64,000 nucleotides of DNA from the NCBI GenBank assembly GCA_045542355.1, contig JAZQKX010000036.1, positions 1 to 64,000 on the forward strand. Direction: 5' to 3'. The stretch comes from UMGS1532 sp045542355. Its GTDB lineage: Bacteria > Bacillota > Clostridia > Oscillospirales > Acutalibacteraceae. The notes beneath the pieces were generated by a model that saw nothing but the letters and a program-made list of their open reading frames with translations, was not told where the DNA came from and searched no databases. The stretch's first letter is position 1; every line of letters begins with the position of its first letter. Of this stretch, positions 50,440 through 58,474 are shown piece by piece. Made by a program: the position numbers and the translations under genes.

Positions 50440-51378
50440 TTAGAAAACTTCGCCGTTAATAAGAAAAGCCTTTAAATAATCAGCAGGAGATTTCCAATTA
50501 AGAGGACGCATAGGAAAATTATTGTATTTTCTGTTATGTACAGAAAGTTGCTTTTTAAAATCTTCAAATGAGTAAAAAGAATGAGTAGCGTAAAAGTATT
50601 CGTTATCTTTACGATGAGAACGCTCAACTTTTCCGTTATGTCTAGGTGTGTAAGGAGCAATAAGCTTATGTCTGATGCCACACTGTTCGAGCGTACGCTC
50701 GAACAGTGTGGGTGTTGGCTTTTGGGTGTTACCTAATTGCTTTGTAAATTCCATACCATTATCTGTTTGAACACACTCTATCTTGAACGGAAATCTCTCT
50801 ATTAAATGCTTTAAGAACTGTGCTGATGAATATGAACTATGCTCCTCAAAAGCCTCTAAATAGCGAAATCTAGAATACTCATCAATAGCTGTGTATTGGT
50901 AAAACTTTTGTCCTTTTGCTTCGCCCACTACGCAGGCTTCAGGCACAAACTTAACATCTATTTGCACTCTTTGACCTGGATATTGCATTTGTTCGTAAGG
51001 TTTTGGTATATACTTCGGATTCGGCGGTTTTACCGCCATTTGTCCTTGTCTTCGCAAAAGACGATATAATCCTGTTACAGAGCGTGTATATCCTCTTTGA
51101 CGCAGTTTAACCCAAAATACAACTAAACCTGCATGGGTGTTTCTTTTACGCATATCTGCTATTAGTTTTAATTCTTCGCGTGTATGCTCGTTAGGATGAT
51201 GATGTGGTCGGTGTGACTTATCTGCCAATGATTGCAAGGTTCCGTCATATCTTTTCTGCCAACGGTAAACATATTGACGGTTGGTTTTGTATCTGGTTGC
51301 TGCCTTTGTCACTCCATATTTCAAAGAGTATTTAATTAAGGCTTGACGATACAGCATAGTTTGTGTTACAGTTTTCAT
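50440..51378 (-). CDS. DDE transposase of the IS element
   Basis: The ~312-aa transposase has an N-terminal helix-turn-helix region (KAATRYKTNRQYVYRWQKRY) and an rve/RNase-H-like domain with catalytic Asp in VQIDVKF, Asp in QTDNGMEF and Glu in GKVERSHR. The second Asp and the Glu are ~45 residues apart, about ten more than the usual DD35E. The excess coincides with a 34-bp DNA palindrome. I take ATG 51378; a GTG at 51450 is in frame but lies close to the inverted repeat. AGGAGG is 14 nt upstream. Confidence 0.85.
   Translation of the reverse strand: MKTVTQTMLYRQALIKYSLKYGVTKAATRYKTNRQYVYRWQKRYDGTLQSLADKSHRPHHHPNEHTREELKLIADMRKRNTHAGLVVFWVKLRQRGYTRSVTGLYRLLRRQGQMAVKPPNPKYIPKPYEQMQYPGQRVQIDVKFVPEACVVGEAKGQKFYQYTAIDEYSRFRYLEAFEEHSSYSSAQFLKHLIERFPFKIECVQTDNGMEFTKQLGNTQKPTPTLFERTLEQCGIRHKLIAPYTPRHNGKVERSHRKDNEYFYATHSFYSFEDFKKQLSVHNRKYNNFPMRPLNWKSPADYLKAFLINGEVF
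50678..50711. repeat. Perfect 34-bp palindrome inside the transposase gene
   Basis: The 17-nt arms (50678-50694 and 50695-50711) are exact reverse complements with no spacer. They encode the TPTLFERTLEQCG stretch between the second Asp and the catalytic Glu. Confidence 0.95.
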
Positions 51379-51449
51379 GACGAATGGTTCATCCTCCTGT
51401 ACGTTTTGTCTGAGCAACTTAACTGTAACACAGGATTTTCCATTCGTCA
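51378..51449 (-). promoter_or_regulatory. Inverted repeat spanning the transposase start codon
   Basis: TGACGAATGG (minus strand, 51449-51440) pairs with CCATTCGTCA (51387-51378), whose last base begins the ATG. The pair would enclose the AGGAGG ribosome site in an mRNA begun outside the element. Confidence 0.5.
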
Positions 51450-51494
51450 CTATTTTTTTATTCGTTACTGTAACACATCTATTGTAAACCTACA

Positions 51495-51520
51495 ACTGCA
51501 ATAAACAAAGTCAAGCATAA
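51495..51520. repeat. Target-site duplication, right copy
   Basis: This is the exact repeat of 50385-50410 at the right IS end. It leads straight into the -35 region of the next gene. Confidence 0.9.
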
Positions 51521-51524
51521 AAGG

Positions 51525-51553
51525 TTGAAAAAGTTATTGATGTGTGGTAAACT
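51525..51553 (+). promoter_or_regulatory. Promoter of the gene at 51586
   Basis: TTGAAA (51525-51530), N17, TAAACT (51548-51553). The -35 begins 4 bp beyond the IS target duplication, so the insertion left this promoter core intact but replaced what lay upstream. Confidence 0.65.
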
Positions 51554-51585
51554 CATCTATATAAATTAGTTTTGGAGTGAACAAA

Positions 51586-52338
51586 ATGTTTAAATATTAC
51601 GACGAATTGCTGAAGCTTCTGGAGCCCTTTTTCAAAGAGGTTGGATTCACCGCACAGGACGGCGGAATCTTCCTGCGGGACGGCTTTGCTGCCAAGATAG
51701 ATTATAACGAGGAAGCTTCGGTTTTAGAGCTAAAGGGAGCTAAGCCTCAGGAGGGTGAACAGTTAGATTTCATCACCCTTTCTCAATATCTTTTCGACGA
51801 GAGCCACACCCAGCGCGACCTTAAATCGGTTGCTATAGATTTCGAGGAGACCTTACGCTCCGAGTTGGGTGCAAAGAGGGCGGTTAAATCCACCGCTAAG
51901 GTCGCCATGCCCACAAAAGCGGGTGTTGGAGAAACTCCCACTATCGAGGCTTTCACCAAGGTTTTCCTTGATATATGCCCTGTCTACCGTGACGCATATA
52001 AGGAAATGATGACCGAAATCGGCTCTTTCCTTTATGTGGAATTTTATAAAAAGTACGGCGTTGAGCGTATGCTGGAGTTGGCGCGTGGTGGCAAGGAGAC
52101 CGAAAAGGCACTGGGTAAATTCCTCAACTTCCTCAACAAATTCTATGTTGAGGGTGACAAGAGCGTTGTTGCAACCGTTACAACCGTTATCTTCGGCGGT
52201 GCTTTCTATAATGAGGTTGAGCTTTACAAAACTGTGGTAGAGCCAAAACTCGAGGGTTTCACTTATCTCTCAAAGGCGGCAACCGCTTCGGTGGAATATG
52301 CCTCTAAGAATAAGAAGCTTCAGGCAATTTTCCAATAA
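51586..52338 (+). CDS. Hypothetical protein, all-cytoplasmic, unknown family
   Basis: I do not recognise this 250-aa protein. It has no signal peptide or membrane segment. The first ~90 residues look mixed alpha/beta (KYYDELLKLLEPFFKEVGF, ending in FETLRSELG), followed by an Ala/Thr/Lys-rich linker and a helical C-terminal half (about 130-250) with YKEMMTEIGSFLYVEFYKKY and FLNFLNKFYVEG. ATG 51586 has TTGGAG 8 nt upstream and is preferred over the GTG at 51577. It is monocistronic, with a promoter upstream and a strong hairpin downstream. Confidence 0.7.
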   Translation: MFKYYDELLKLLEPFFKEVGFTAQDGGIFLRDGFAAKIDYNEEASVLELKGAKPQEGEQLDFITLSQYLFDESHTQRDLKSVAIDFEETLRSELGAKRAVKSTAKVAMPTKAGVGETPTIEAFTKVFLDICPVYRDAYKEMMTEIGSFLYVEFYKKYGVERMLELARGGKETEKALGKFLNFLNKFYVEGDKSVVATVTTVIFGGAFYNEVELYKTVVEPKLEGFTYLSKAATASVEYASKNKKLQAIFQ

Positions 52339-52372
52339 ACTATAATATTAACGCAGTAATTATGAAGACCAA

Positions 52373-52410
52373 CCCCCTCATATACTTTATGTATGTGAGG
52401 GGGATTTTTT
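52373..52410 (+). terminator. Terminator hairpin directly abutting the antiporter start codon
   Basis: A 13-bp stem (CCCCCTCATATAC/GTATGTGAGGGGG) with a T6 tract ends at the GTG start of the next gene. Its 3' arm contains GAGGGGG, the only Shine-Dalgarno-like sequence for that start. Confidence 0.88.
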
Positions 52411-53361
52411 GTGGAAACCTTTGGTATTGCGCTATGTATTATATTTGGACTTATACTCATAGTTAAGGGCGGGGATGCCTTTGTGGGCGCCGCGGGGTTC
52501 ATTGCCGAGGTATCGGGCATACCGAAATTTATCGTAGGAGCCACGGTGGTAAGCCTTGCCACAACCCTCCCCGAATTGCTGGTTTCCCTCATTGCCGCCA
52601 CTAAAGGGGAGACCGAAATGGCGGTGGGTAATGCTGTGGGGTCTGTGACGGCGAACATGGGACTTATTTTAAGCCTAGCCTTTATTTTAATGGTGGCGGA
52701 AATTAAGCGCCGTGAGTATTTTTTCAAATCCTTTTTGCTTATTTTGTCGGCGGTGGTAACCCTGATTTGCGGAATCAAGGGCGCCGTGACCCCGATTTTT
52801 TCGTCAGTTCTTCTCGTTATTTTTGCCCTCTTTATCTTTGACAATATCCGCGGTGGAATAGGAGCCTTGGGGGAGGGAACAGGGGAAACGGAAGCCCTCA
52901 CAAAAAGAGAGCTTATAAAAAATATAGCCACCTTTATTTTCGGCGCAGCGGCTATAACCTTAGGTGCTGAGCTATTGGTGGATAAGGGCAAAATTCTGGC
53001 GGTAGATATTTTAGGGGTCAGCGAAAAGACGGTGGCGGTAACCCTTATCGCGGTGGGCACATCACTGCCCGAACTTGCCACCACCCTCACCGCTGTCTGT
53101 AAAAAGCAATTTTCCCTCACGGCTGGTAACGTAATCGGGGCTAATATAATCGACCTCACCCTTATAATGCCACTATGCTCTATAGTTTCGGGAAAGTCGT
53201 TATCAATTCACCAAAGCTTTGCCCGAGTTGACCTTGTCTGTTGTCTTGTTATGACCCTTATTGCCCTTGTACCCACCCTTATAATGAAAAAAACCAGCAG
53301 AGCCACGGGTGTCATTCTGCTGGTGATGTATGTAATATATATAGTTTTAGCAAGTGCATGA
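52411..53361 (+). CDS. Calcium/sodium antiporter family protein (CaCA, YrbG-like)
   Basis: The 316-aa membrane protein has ten predicted helices and the two inverted alpha-repeats of the family: GATVVSLATTLPELLVS (about 44-60) and IAVGTSLPELATTLTAV (about 211-227). It should exchange Na+ or H+ against Ca2+. The only acceptable start is GTG at 52411, right after the T run of a terminator hairpin whose arm carries the ribosome site. This suggests that expression depends on opening that hairpin. Confidence 0.9.
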   Translation: METFGIALCIIFGLILIVKGGDAFVGAAGFIAEVSGIPKFIVGATVVSLATTLPELLVSLIAATKGETEMAVGNAVGSVTANMGLILSLAFILMVAEIKRREYFFKSFLLILSAVVTLICGIKGAVTPIFSSVLLVIFALFIFDNIRGGIGALGEGTGETEALTKRELIKNIATFIFGAAAITLGAELLVDKGKILAVDILGVSEKTVAVTLIAVGTSLPELATTLTAVCKKQFSLTAGNVIGANIIDLTLIMPLCSIVSGKSLSIHQSFARVDLVCCLVMTLIALVPTLIMKKTSRATGVILLVMYVIYIVLASA

Positions 53362-53367
53362 CAACAA

Positions 53368-53424
53368 AGAGATGACAGACAGCACACATTCGTTATCTGT
53401 CATCTGACATCTGTCGTCTGTTAT
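53368..53424. repeat. Dispersed heptamer array, copy 5
   Basis: Units such as TATCTGT, CATCTGA, CATCTGT, CGTCTGT lie between the antiporter gene and rnpB. They are related in period to the arrays at 6860, 10611, 28230 and 34901 but lack the core hairpin. Confidence 0.45.
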
Positions 53425-53757
53425 CGGTAAGCAGTAAGCCGAGTTCTGTCATTGGGACGACCATCTATCTCGACTGTACATTGCTGCACAGCTCCAGCCA
53501 CTTTTCAAGACACGCCGGACAAGCGTATAGTCTTACTTAGTGTTGCTCCGAATAGGGTTTACAGACCCCCCATGTTACCATGGGACGTGGTGAGCTCTTA
53601 CCTCGCCTTTCCACCCTTACCCAAGAAAACTTGGGCGGTATATCTCTGTTGCACTCTCCCTGAGGTTACCCTCGGCGGCCGTTAGCCGTTATTCTGTCCT
53701 GCGGAGCTCGGACTTTCCTCACATAAAAATTTATGCGCGGCCGTCAAGCTTACCGAT
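53423..53757 (-). ncRNA. rnpB: RNase P RNA (bacterial type A-like)
   Basis: On the minus strand the ~335-nt RNA has a 10-bp P1 helix (ATCGGTAAGC at 53757-53748 pairing with 53432-53423), the conserved GAGGAAAGTCCGAGCTCC start of CR-I, the ACAGAATAACGGCTAA and GGGTAACCTCAGGGAGAGTGCAACAG segments, and the 3' CCAATGACAGAACTCGGCTTA of CR-V. RNase P RNA cleaves the 5' leader from pre-tRNAs. It is transcribed from its own promoter at 53764-53792. No hairpin terminator is obvious after P1. Confidence 0.96.
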
Positions 53758-53763
53758 ATTTAG

Positions 53764-53792
53764 ATGATACCACAATCGCCGCTCCATTTCAA
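53764..53792 (-). promoter_or_regulatory. Sigma-A promoter of rnpB
   Basis: TTGAAA (53787-53792), N17, TATCAT (53764-53769) on the minus strand places the start at the 5' base of P1. Confidence 0.8.
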
Positions 53793-53836
53793 GCGGAAAA
53801 TTTCTGCATAATTCTGCATATTTATGCGAAATCACC

Positions 53837-53865
53837 TTGACCTTAGCACTTTAGTGTGTTAAAAT
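53837..53865 (+). promoter_or_regulatory. Sigma-A promoter of the symporter gene
   Basis: TTGACC (53837-53842), N17, TAAAAT (53860-53865). Confidence 0.75.
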
Positions 53866-53898
53866 ACCGTTATACTTTTAAACTACAAGGTGATACAA

Positions 53899-55446
53899 AT
53901 GTTGTTGAAAATACTAATGCTGGTGGTTTTCTTTGGTATAATGTTGGGCGTTGGCCTCTATTGCCGCAAGAATTCCACCGATGTAAACGGCTTTGTTCTG
54001 GGTGGACGCTCGGTAGGTCCTTGGCTCACCGCCTTTGCCTACGGCACCTCCTATTTCTCTGCCGTTATATTTGTCGGCTATGCGGGTCAGTTTGGCTGGA
54101 AGTTCGGTATCGCCTCCACCTGGATTGGTATTGGCAACGCCCTTCTCGGCTCACTCCTTGCATGGATTGTGCTGGGTCGTAGAACAAGGCTGATGAGTCA
54201 GCATTTAGAAAGCGCCACCATGCCAGAATTCTTTGGCAAAAGATATGTCAGCCCCGCTTTAAAAATTGCCGCGTCTTTAATAGTTTTCGTTTTCCTTATA
54301 CCTTATACCGCCTCTCTTTATAACGGACTTTCCCGTCTTTTCTCCATGGCATTCCCCGGAATTGACTATTCGGTCTGCGTAATCGTTATGGCGGTGCTGA
54401 CAGGTATCTATGTTATCGCGGGCGGCTATATGGCAACCGCAATAAACGACTTCATTCAGGGCATTATCATGATTGTTGGCATTGTGTTGGTAATCGGCGC
54501 TGTGCTTTCGGGTAACGGTGGATTCACCGAAGCCCTGAACGGACTTGCCGAAATCAAAACAGAGGGAACCGCCCCCGGCGCTTTCAACTCCTTCTTCGGC
54601 CCCGACCCCTTGAATCTTCTCTTTGTTGTTGTGCTTACCTCTCTGGGCACTTGGGGACTTCCCCAGATGGTGCAGAAGTTCTACGCTATCAAGAGCGAAA
54701 AGGATATCAATAAGGGCACAATCATTTCCACGGTCTTCGCCATCATTGTTGCAGGCGGTTGCTACTTCCTCGGTGGATTCGGCAGACTTTTCAGCGATAA
54801 ATTGGCAGTTGATTCTGCCACAGGCATCCCCGCGGGTGGCTTTGACTCAATCATCCCAACAATGCTTGAGGGACTTCCCGATATTCTTATCGGCGTAGTT
54901 ATCGTGCTGGTGCTTTCGGCATCCATGTCCACCCTCTCAAGCCTTGTTCTGGCATCCAGCTCCACCCTGACGCTCGACCTTATCAAGGACCATGTGGTTA
55001 AGAATATGAGCCAGAAAAAGCAGGTGTTCATCATGAGGGTTCTCATTGTGGTGTTCATCGTAATTTCTGCCGTAATCGCCCTCAATAAGGATAAGCTGGG
55101 CTACATTGCCGATATGATGGGCATTTCATGGGGCGCTCTTGCGGGTGCTTTCTTAGCGCCTTTCCTCTACGGCCTCTATTGGAAGAAGACCACCAAGGCT
55201 TCTGTTTGGGCAAGTTTCATTTTCGGCGCGGGAATTATGATTCTCAATATGTTCTTCCGCGGCAGCTTCCCCGCAATTCTCCAATCCCCCATCAACAGCG
55301 GTGTAATCGCAATGCTGGGCGGTCTTGTAATCGTTCCAGTTGTGAGCCTTATCAGCCCCAAACCCCAAAAAGAAACCCTGGAGGATATGTTCTCCTGCTA
55401 TCAAAAACAAGTTACAGTTAAATCCAAGGAATCCTTGGGAGAATAA
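53899..55446 (+). CDS. Sodium:solute symporter family protein
   Basis: The 515-aa protein has about 13 membrane helices of the SSS (LeuT-fold) family: GGRSVGPWLTAFAYGTSYFSA near residue 35, the VIAGGYMATAINDFIQG segment in helix 6 and LSASMSTLSSLVLASSS carrying the Na2-site serines. It resembles the PutP/PanF branch, but the solute is unknown. I start at ATG 53899, which has AAGGTG 6 nt upstream; the GTG at 53890 is part of that site. Confidence 0.93.
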   Translation: MLLKILMLVVFFGIMLGVGLYCRKNSTDVNGFVLGGRSVGPWLTAFAYGTSYFSAVIFVGYAGQFGWKFGIASTWIGIGNALLGSLLAWIVLGRRTRLMSQHLESATMPEFFGKRYVSPALKIAASLIVFVFLIPYTASLYNGLSRLFSMAFPGIDYSVCVIVMAVLTGIYVIAGGYMATAINDFIQGIIMIVGIVLVIGAVLSGNGGFTEALNGLAEIKTEGTAPGAFNSFFGPDPLNLLFVVVLTSLGTWGLPQMVQKFYAIKSEKDINKGTIISTVFAIIVAGGCYFLGGFGRLFSDKLAVDSATGIPAGGFDSIIPTMLEGLPDILIGVVIVLVLSASMSTLSSLVLASSSTLTLDLIKDHVVKNMSQKKQVFIMRVLIVVFIVISAVIALNKDKLGYIADMMGISWGALAGAFLAPFLYGLYWKKTTKASVWASFIFGAGIMILNMFFRGSFPAILQSPINSGVIAMLGGLVIVPVVSLISPKPQKETLEDMFSCYQKQVTVKSKESLGE

Positions 55447-55469
55447 ATTTAACACAACTAATCAGATTC

Positions 55470-55499
55470 AGCGCGTGAGCTTCGGCTTACGCGCTTTTT
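55470..55499 (+). terminator. Terminator of the symporter gene
   Basis: An 11-bp stem with a TTCG loop (55470-55480/55485-55495) followed by T5. Confidence 0.93.
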
Positions 55500-55550
55500 G
55501 TTGTCATAAATAATTAGAGTCGGAATATTTATTATGTAGGGGATGATGGA

Positions 55551-57044
55551 TTGAAGCATAAACTGTTTTTGAAAAACGCGGCAATTCTCACCGCGACCTC
55601 CATAATTTTGCGCACAGTGGGTATATTTTTCAGAATATGGATGTCAAACGCCATTGGCGCCGAGGGAATGGGACTCTATCAGCTTATAATTTCGGTATAT
55701 GTATTCGCATCTACCTTTGCCTCAGGGGGAATTTCCACCGCTGTGACCCGAATGGTGTCTGAACTGCCCACAAGGGGAGCGGCTGTAAGAAAGATACTGA
55801 AACGCGCCGTTATGTTCACCCTGTTCATTGCATTTATCAGCATGGCGGTGATATATTTTGGCGCTGATATAATCGGCAGATATCTCATCTGTGACATGAG
55901 GGCGGTATCCGCCATTAAAATTCTCACCTTGGGACTTCCCTTTATGGGAATTTCGGCTGTGCTGAGGGGTTATCTGTTGTCTTGGCGCAATACCTCACTT
56001 GCCAGTTTATCCCAGCTCACAGAACAACTTGTGAGAATGGCGCTTATAATTCCCTTGGTGAGCAAGGTTTCCCATCTGGGATTGGAATATTCCACAGGCG
56101 CAATACTTTTTGGTGACACCATGGCAGAGGGGGCGGGATGCCTGTTTCTATGCCTTGCCTATAAATTTGGAAAATTCCGCCCCACAAGGGACAAGGGCAC
56201 ACCGCAACCCGTTACCCGAAAGATGCTACATATAGCCACCCCGATTACCTTGGGGAAATACATACACACTGCTCTCAGAACGGCGGAAAATCTCCTTGTC
56301 CCCGCAAGGATTGCGGTGTTCAGCGGAAACAGGGAATCGTCTCTCGCGCAGTTTGGAATGTTAAAGGGAATGGCAATTCCCATCCTCTTTTTCCCCGCGT
56401 CCTTTCTCAATGCCTTTTCCACCCTGATGATACCCGAAATCAGCGAGTCGCGAAGTCAAGGAAAGACCCTCAGGGTGCAGACCGCCACCGAAAAGTCCAT
56501 TGGTGTCACCGTAACCGTGTCAACCCTCATCGGTGGTATATTCTTTATTTGCGGAGGAGATTTGGCGACCCTGCTTTATGACTCCCGCGAAACGGGACTT
56601 CTGATAACCGCCCTCGCTCCCTTGGTCCCATTTATGTATTTAGAGAGCGTTTGCGACGGAATTCTTAAAGGGCTTGACCAACAGGGTCACTCTTTTCTCT
56701 ATAGCGTAATTGATTCGCTGTCGAGATTGGCTCTTATCTGGCTGTTCCTTGACGACTACGGTATGACGGGCTTTCTCCTGATTATGGTCTACAGCAATCT
56801 GCTCACCTCTCTGCTTAACATCCGCAGACTGCTCAAGGTTACCGAGACCCCCGTAAAATATAAAAAATGGATAATCCATCCGCTTTTGTTTGTTGCTGTG
56901 GCGTGTATTCTCGGCTATCTTGCCATGTCCACCGCCGCCGCGCCGCTTCTTCGCGTGGTAATCGGGGGATGCACCACAGCAGTGGTTTATCTATGCCTCA
57001 TGTTTATTTCGGGTGGGCTTAATATTTTAGATGGAATTTTTTAA
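55551..57044 (+). CDS. SpoVB/MurJ-like polysaccharide flippase
   Basis: The 497-aa protein has about 14 membrane helices and belongs to the MOP superfamily. LKNAAILTATSIILRTVGIFFRIWMS at the start and GLYQLIISVYVFASTFASGG are typical of the SpoVB/stage V branch, which is implicated in lipid-II transport for the spore cortex. It is distinct from the Wzx-like protein at 44794. Start is TTG with AGGGGATG upstream. Confidence 0.85.
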   Translation: MKHKLFLKNAAILTATSIILRTVGIFFRIWMSNAIGAEGMGLYQLIISVYVFASTFASGGISTAVTRMVSELPTRGAAVRKILKRAVMFTLFIAFISMAVIYFGADIIGRYLICDMRAVSAIKILTLGLPFMGISAVLRGYLLSWRNTSLASLSQLTEQLVRMALIIPLVSKVSHLGLEYSTGAILFGDTMAEGAGCLFLCLAYKFGKFRPTRDKGTPQPVTRKMLHIATPITLGKYIHTALRTAENLLVPARIAVFSGNRESSLAQFGMLKGMAIPILFFPASFLNAFSTLMIPEISESRSQGKTLRVQTATEKSIGVTVTVSTLIGGIFFICGGDLATLLYDSRETGLLITALAPLVPFMYLESVCDGILKGLDQQGHSFLYSVIDSLSRLALIWLFLDDYGMTGFLLIMVYSNLLTSLLNIRRLLKVTETPVKYKKWIIHPLLFVAVACILGYLAMSTAAAPLLRVVIGGCTTAVVYLCLMFISGGLNILDGIF

Positions 57045-57079
57045 ATGATTGTGAGTATTTTAAAGTGGAGGTAATGTAA

Positions 57080-58357
57080 ATGATAATCTACAGAACAAAA
57101 AAAGGGGACTCCCTATTCAGTCTGGCGCAGAGATACGGTACCACCGTGGCTGAGCTGGAACGGCTGAATAATCTGGGTAACATTAGCTATCTGCCCGAGG
57201 GGGTTGCTCTAATCATACCCTCAGAGGGGGGAGTCTATCGGGTGAAAAGGGGAGACTCTCTCTATTCAATCGCTCTGCAGTATGGACTCACCGTGGAGGA
57301 GCTTTTGAAACTTAACCCAAATCTCCGCCCACCCTACACAATCTATCCCGACCAGTATATCAATGTACCGGGGAGTCAGCCCAGCAGAACTATAGACGTA
57401 AACGGCTATTGCTACTCCTACATATCCTCTGAAAACTTAGAGATAGCCCTGCCTTATCTTACCTATCTTTCGATTTTCAGCTATAATATTATGCCCGACG
57501 GCAGACTTAGAGGCATCGACGACCAGCGTATCATAGACGCCGCAAGGGCGCAAAATGTGGCGCCTTTAATGGTGGTGGCAAATCTCAACGAGGAGGAGGC
57601 TTTTGATTCCGAACTTGCCAAACGCTTCCTCAGAAACGATGTGGCTCAGCGGAATTTTATAAATGGAATTCCAAATTATCTCAAACAAAAGGGCTATATG
57701 GGAATTAACCTTGACTTTGAATATGTCTATGCCGAAAACCGCGAGGACTATAATGTCTTTATGTGCAATCTGGGCGAGAGACTCAACCGCGAGGGGCTGA
57801 TTTTAACCACCGCTTTGGCTCCCAAAAGCTCGGATAACCAATCGGGAATTCTCTTTGAGGGTCACGACTACCGCCGACTGGGGGAATGTTGCGACTGGAT
57901 AATGCTCATGACCTACGACTGGGGTTATGCCGCAGGGCCACCCCTTGCGGTGTCTCCCCTTAACGAGGTGGAAAAGGTGGTACGCTATGCCACCACAGTA
58001 ATACCACCCGATAAGCTTTTGCTGGGACTTCCCAATTATGCCTACGATTGGACCTTGCCCTACCGTTCGGGCACAAGGGCGAAATATCTGAAGCTTCGGG
58101 ATGTTCCCCAGTATGCCGCCGACAGGGGAGCCGTGATAAAATTCGACTCCACCGCCGCCACGCCCTATTTTAACTATAGGGATGAGCGGGGCAGGGAGCA
58201 TGTGGTGTGGTACGACGATGCCGAAAGCTGGAGCGCAAAGCTGAGGCTTGTAGAGGAATACGACCTGCGCGGAGTGGGTATCTGGACCATGGATAACCCC
58301 TTTATACCGGGGCTGGAAGCAATCGCCAATATGTATAATATAAGAAAAGTTTTGTAA
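57080..58357 (+). CDS. LysM-GH18 spore germination protein (YaaH/SleL-like)
   Basis: The 425-aa protein has two tandem LysM domains (about 3-46 and 51-96) and a GH18 domain (about 105-425) with the catalytic NLDFEY motif and IMLMTYDWGY. This is the architecture of YaaH/SleL, cortical-fragment lytic N-acetylglucosaminidases of spores. There is no signal peptide, as usual for spore-coat deposited members. GGAGG precedes the ATG. It lies 35 nt after the SpoVB-like gene, so the two sporulation genes are probably co-transcribed. Confidence 0.92.
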   Translation: MIIYRTKKGDSLFSLAQRYGTTVAELERLNNLGNISYLPEGVALIIPSEGGVYRVKRGDSLYSIALQYGLTVEELLKLNPNLRPPYTIYPDQYINVPGSQPSRTIDVNGYCYSYISSENLEIALPYLTYLSIFSYNIMPDGRLRGIDDQRIIDAARAQNVAPLMVVANLNEEEAFDSELAKRFLRNDVAQRNFINGIPNYLKQKGYMGINLDFEYVYAENREDYNVFMCNLGERLNREGLILTTALAPKSSDNQSGILFEGHDYRRLGECCDWIMLMTYDWGYAAGPPLAVSPLNEVEKVVRYATTVIPPDKLLLGLPNYAYDWTLPYRSGTRAKYLKLRDVPQYAADRGAVIKFDSTAATPYFNYRDERGREHVVWYDDAESWSAKLRLVEEYDLRGVGIWTMDNPFIPGLEAIANMYNIRKVL

Positions 58358-58362
58358 ATCAA

Positions 58363-58395
58363 CAAAACCCACTGAGAATTCCTCTCGGTGGGTTT
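58363..58395 (+). terminator. Terminator after the SleL-like gene
   Basis: A 14-bp stem with one mismatch (AAAACCCAC-GAGA/TCTC-GTGGGTTTT) closing on a short loop. Confidence 0.85.
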
Positions 58396-58407
58396 TAATC
58401 GGCTCTA

Positions 58408-58436
58408 TTGATTTTTGGCGGAGAATTTGGTAGAAT
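58408..58436 (+). promoter_or_regulatory. Sigma-A promoter of rarA
   Basis: TTGATT (58408-58413), N17, TAGAAT (58431-58436). It lies inside the longest possible reading frame, which decides against the upstream start codon. Confidence 0.75.
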
Positions 58437-58474
58437 ATGTTGTAGCTACTAAACATAGAAAGGAAGTGTCAGCG

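Larger units (their letters stand above)
50411..51494 (-). mobile_element. Intact 1084-bp insertion sequence (IS481/IS1202-like)
   Basis: The element has 26-bp terminal inverted repeats starting TGTAGGTTT (50411-50436 and 51469-51494, 21 of 26 matching) and one full transposase gene. Outside the ends lies an exact 26-bp direct repeat (50385-50410 and 51495-51520), i.e. a target duplication. The TGT termini recall IS481, while a duplication of ~26 bp is known from IS1202-type elements, which were first found next to a pneumococcal capsule locus. Both ends and the duplication are intact, so insertion is recent. Confidence 0.9.

Noticed and set aside
53452..53685. Open frame on the plus strand
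   Set aside because: It lies inside the RNase P RNA gene on the opposite strand.
53856..54182. A 108-codon frame overlapping the symporter start
   Set aside because: It is an out-of-frame shadow of the symporter gene without a ribosome site.
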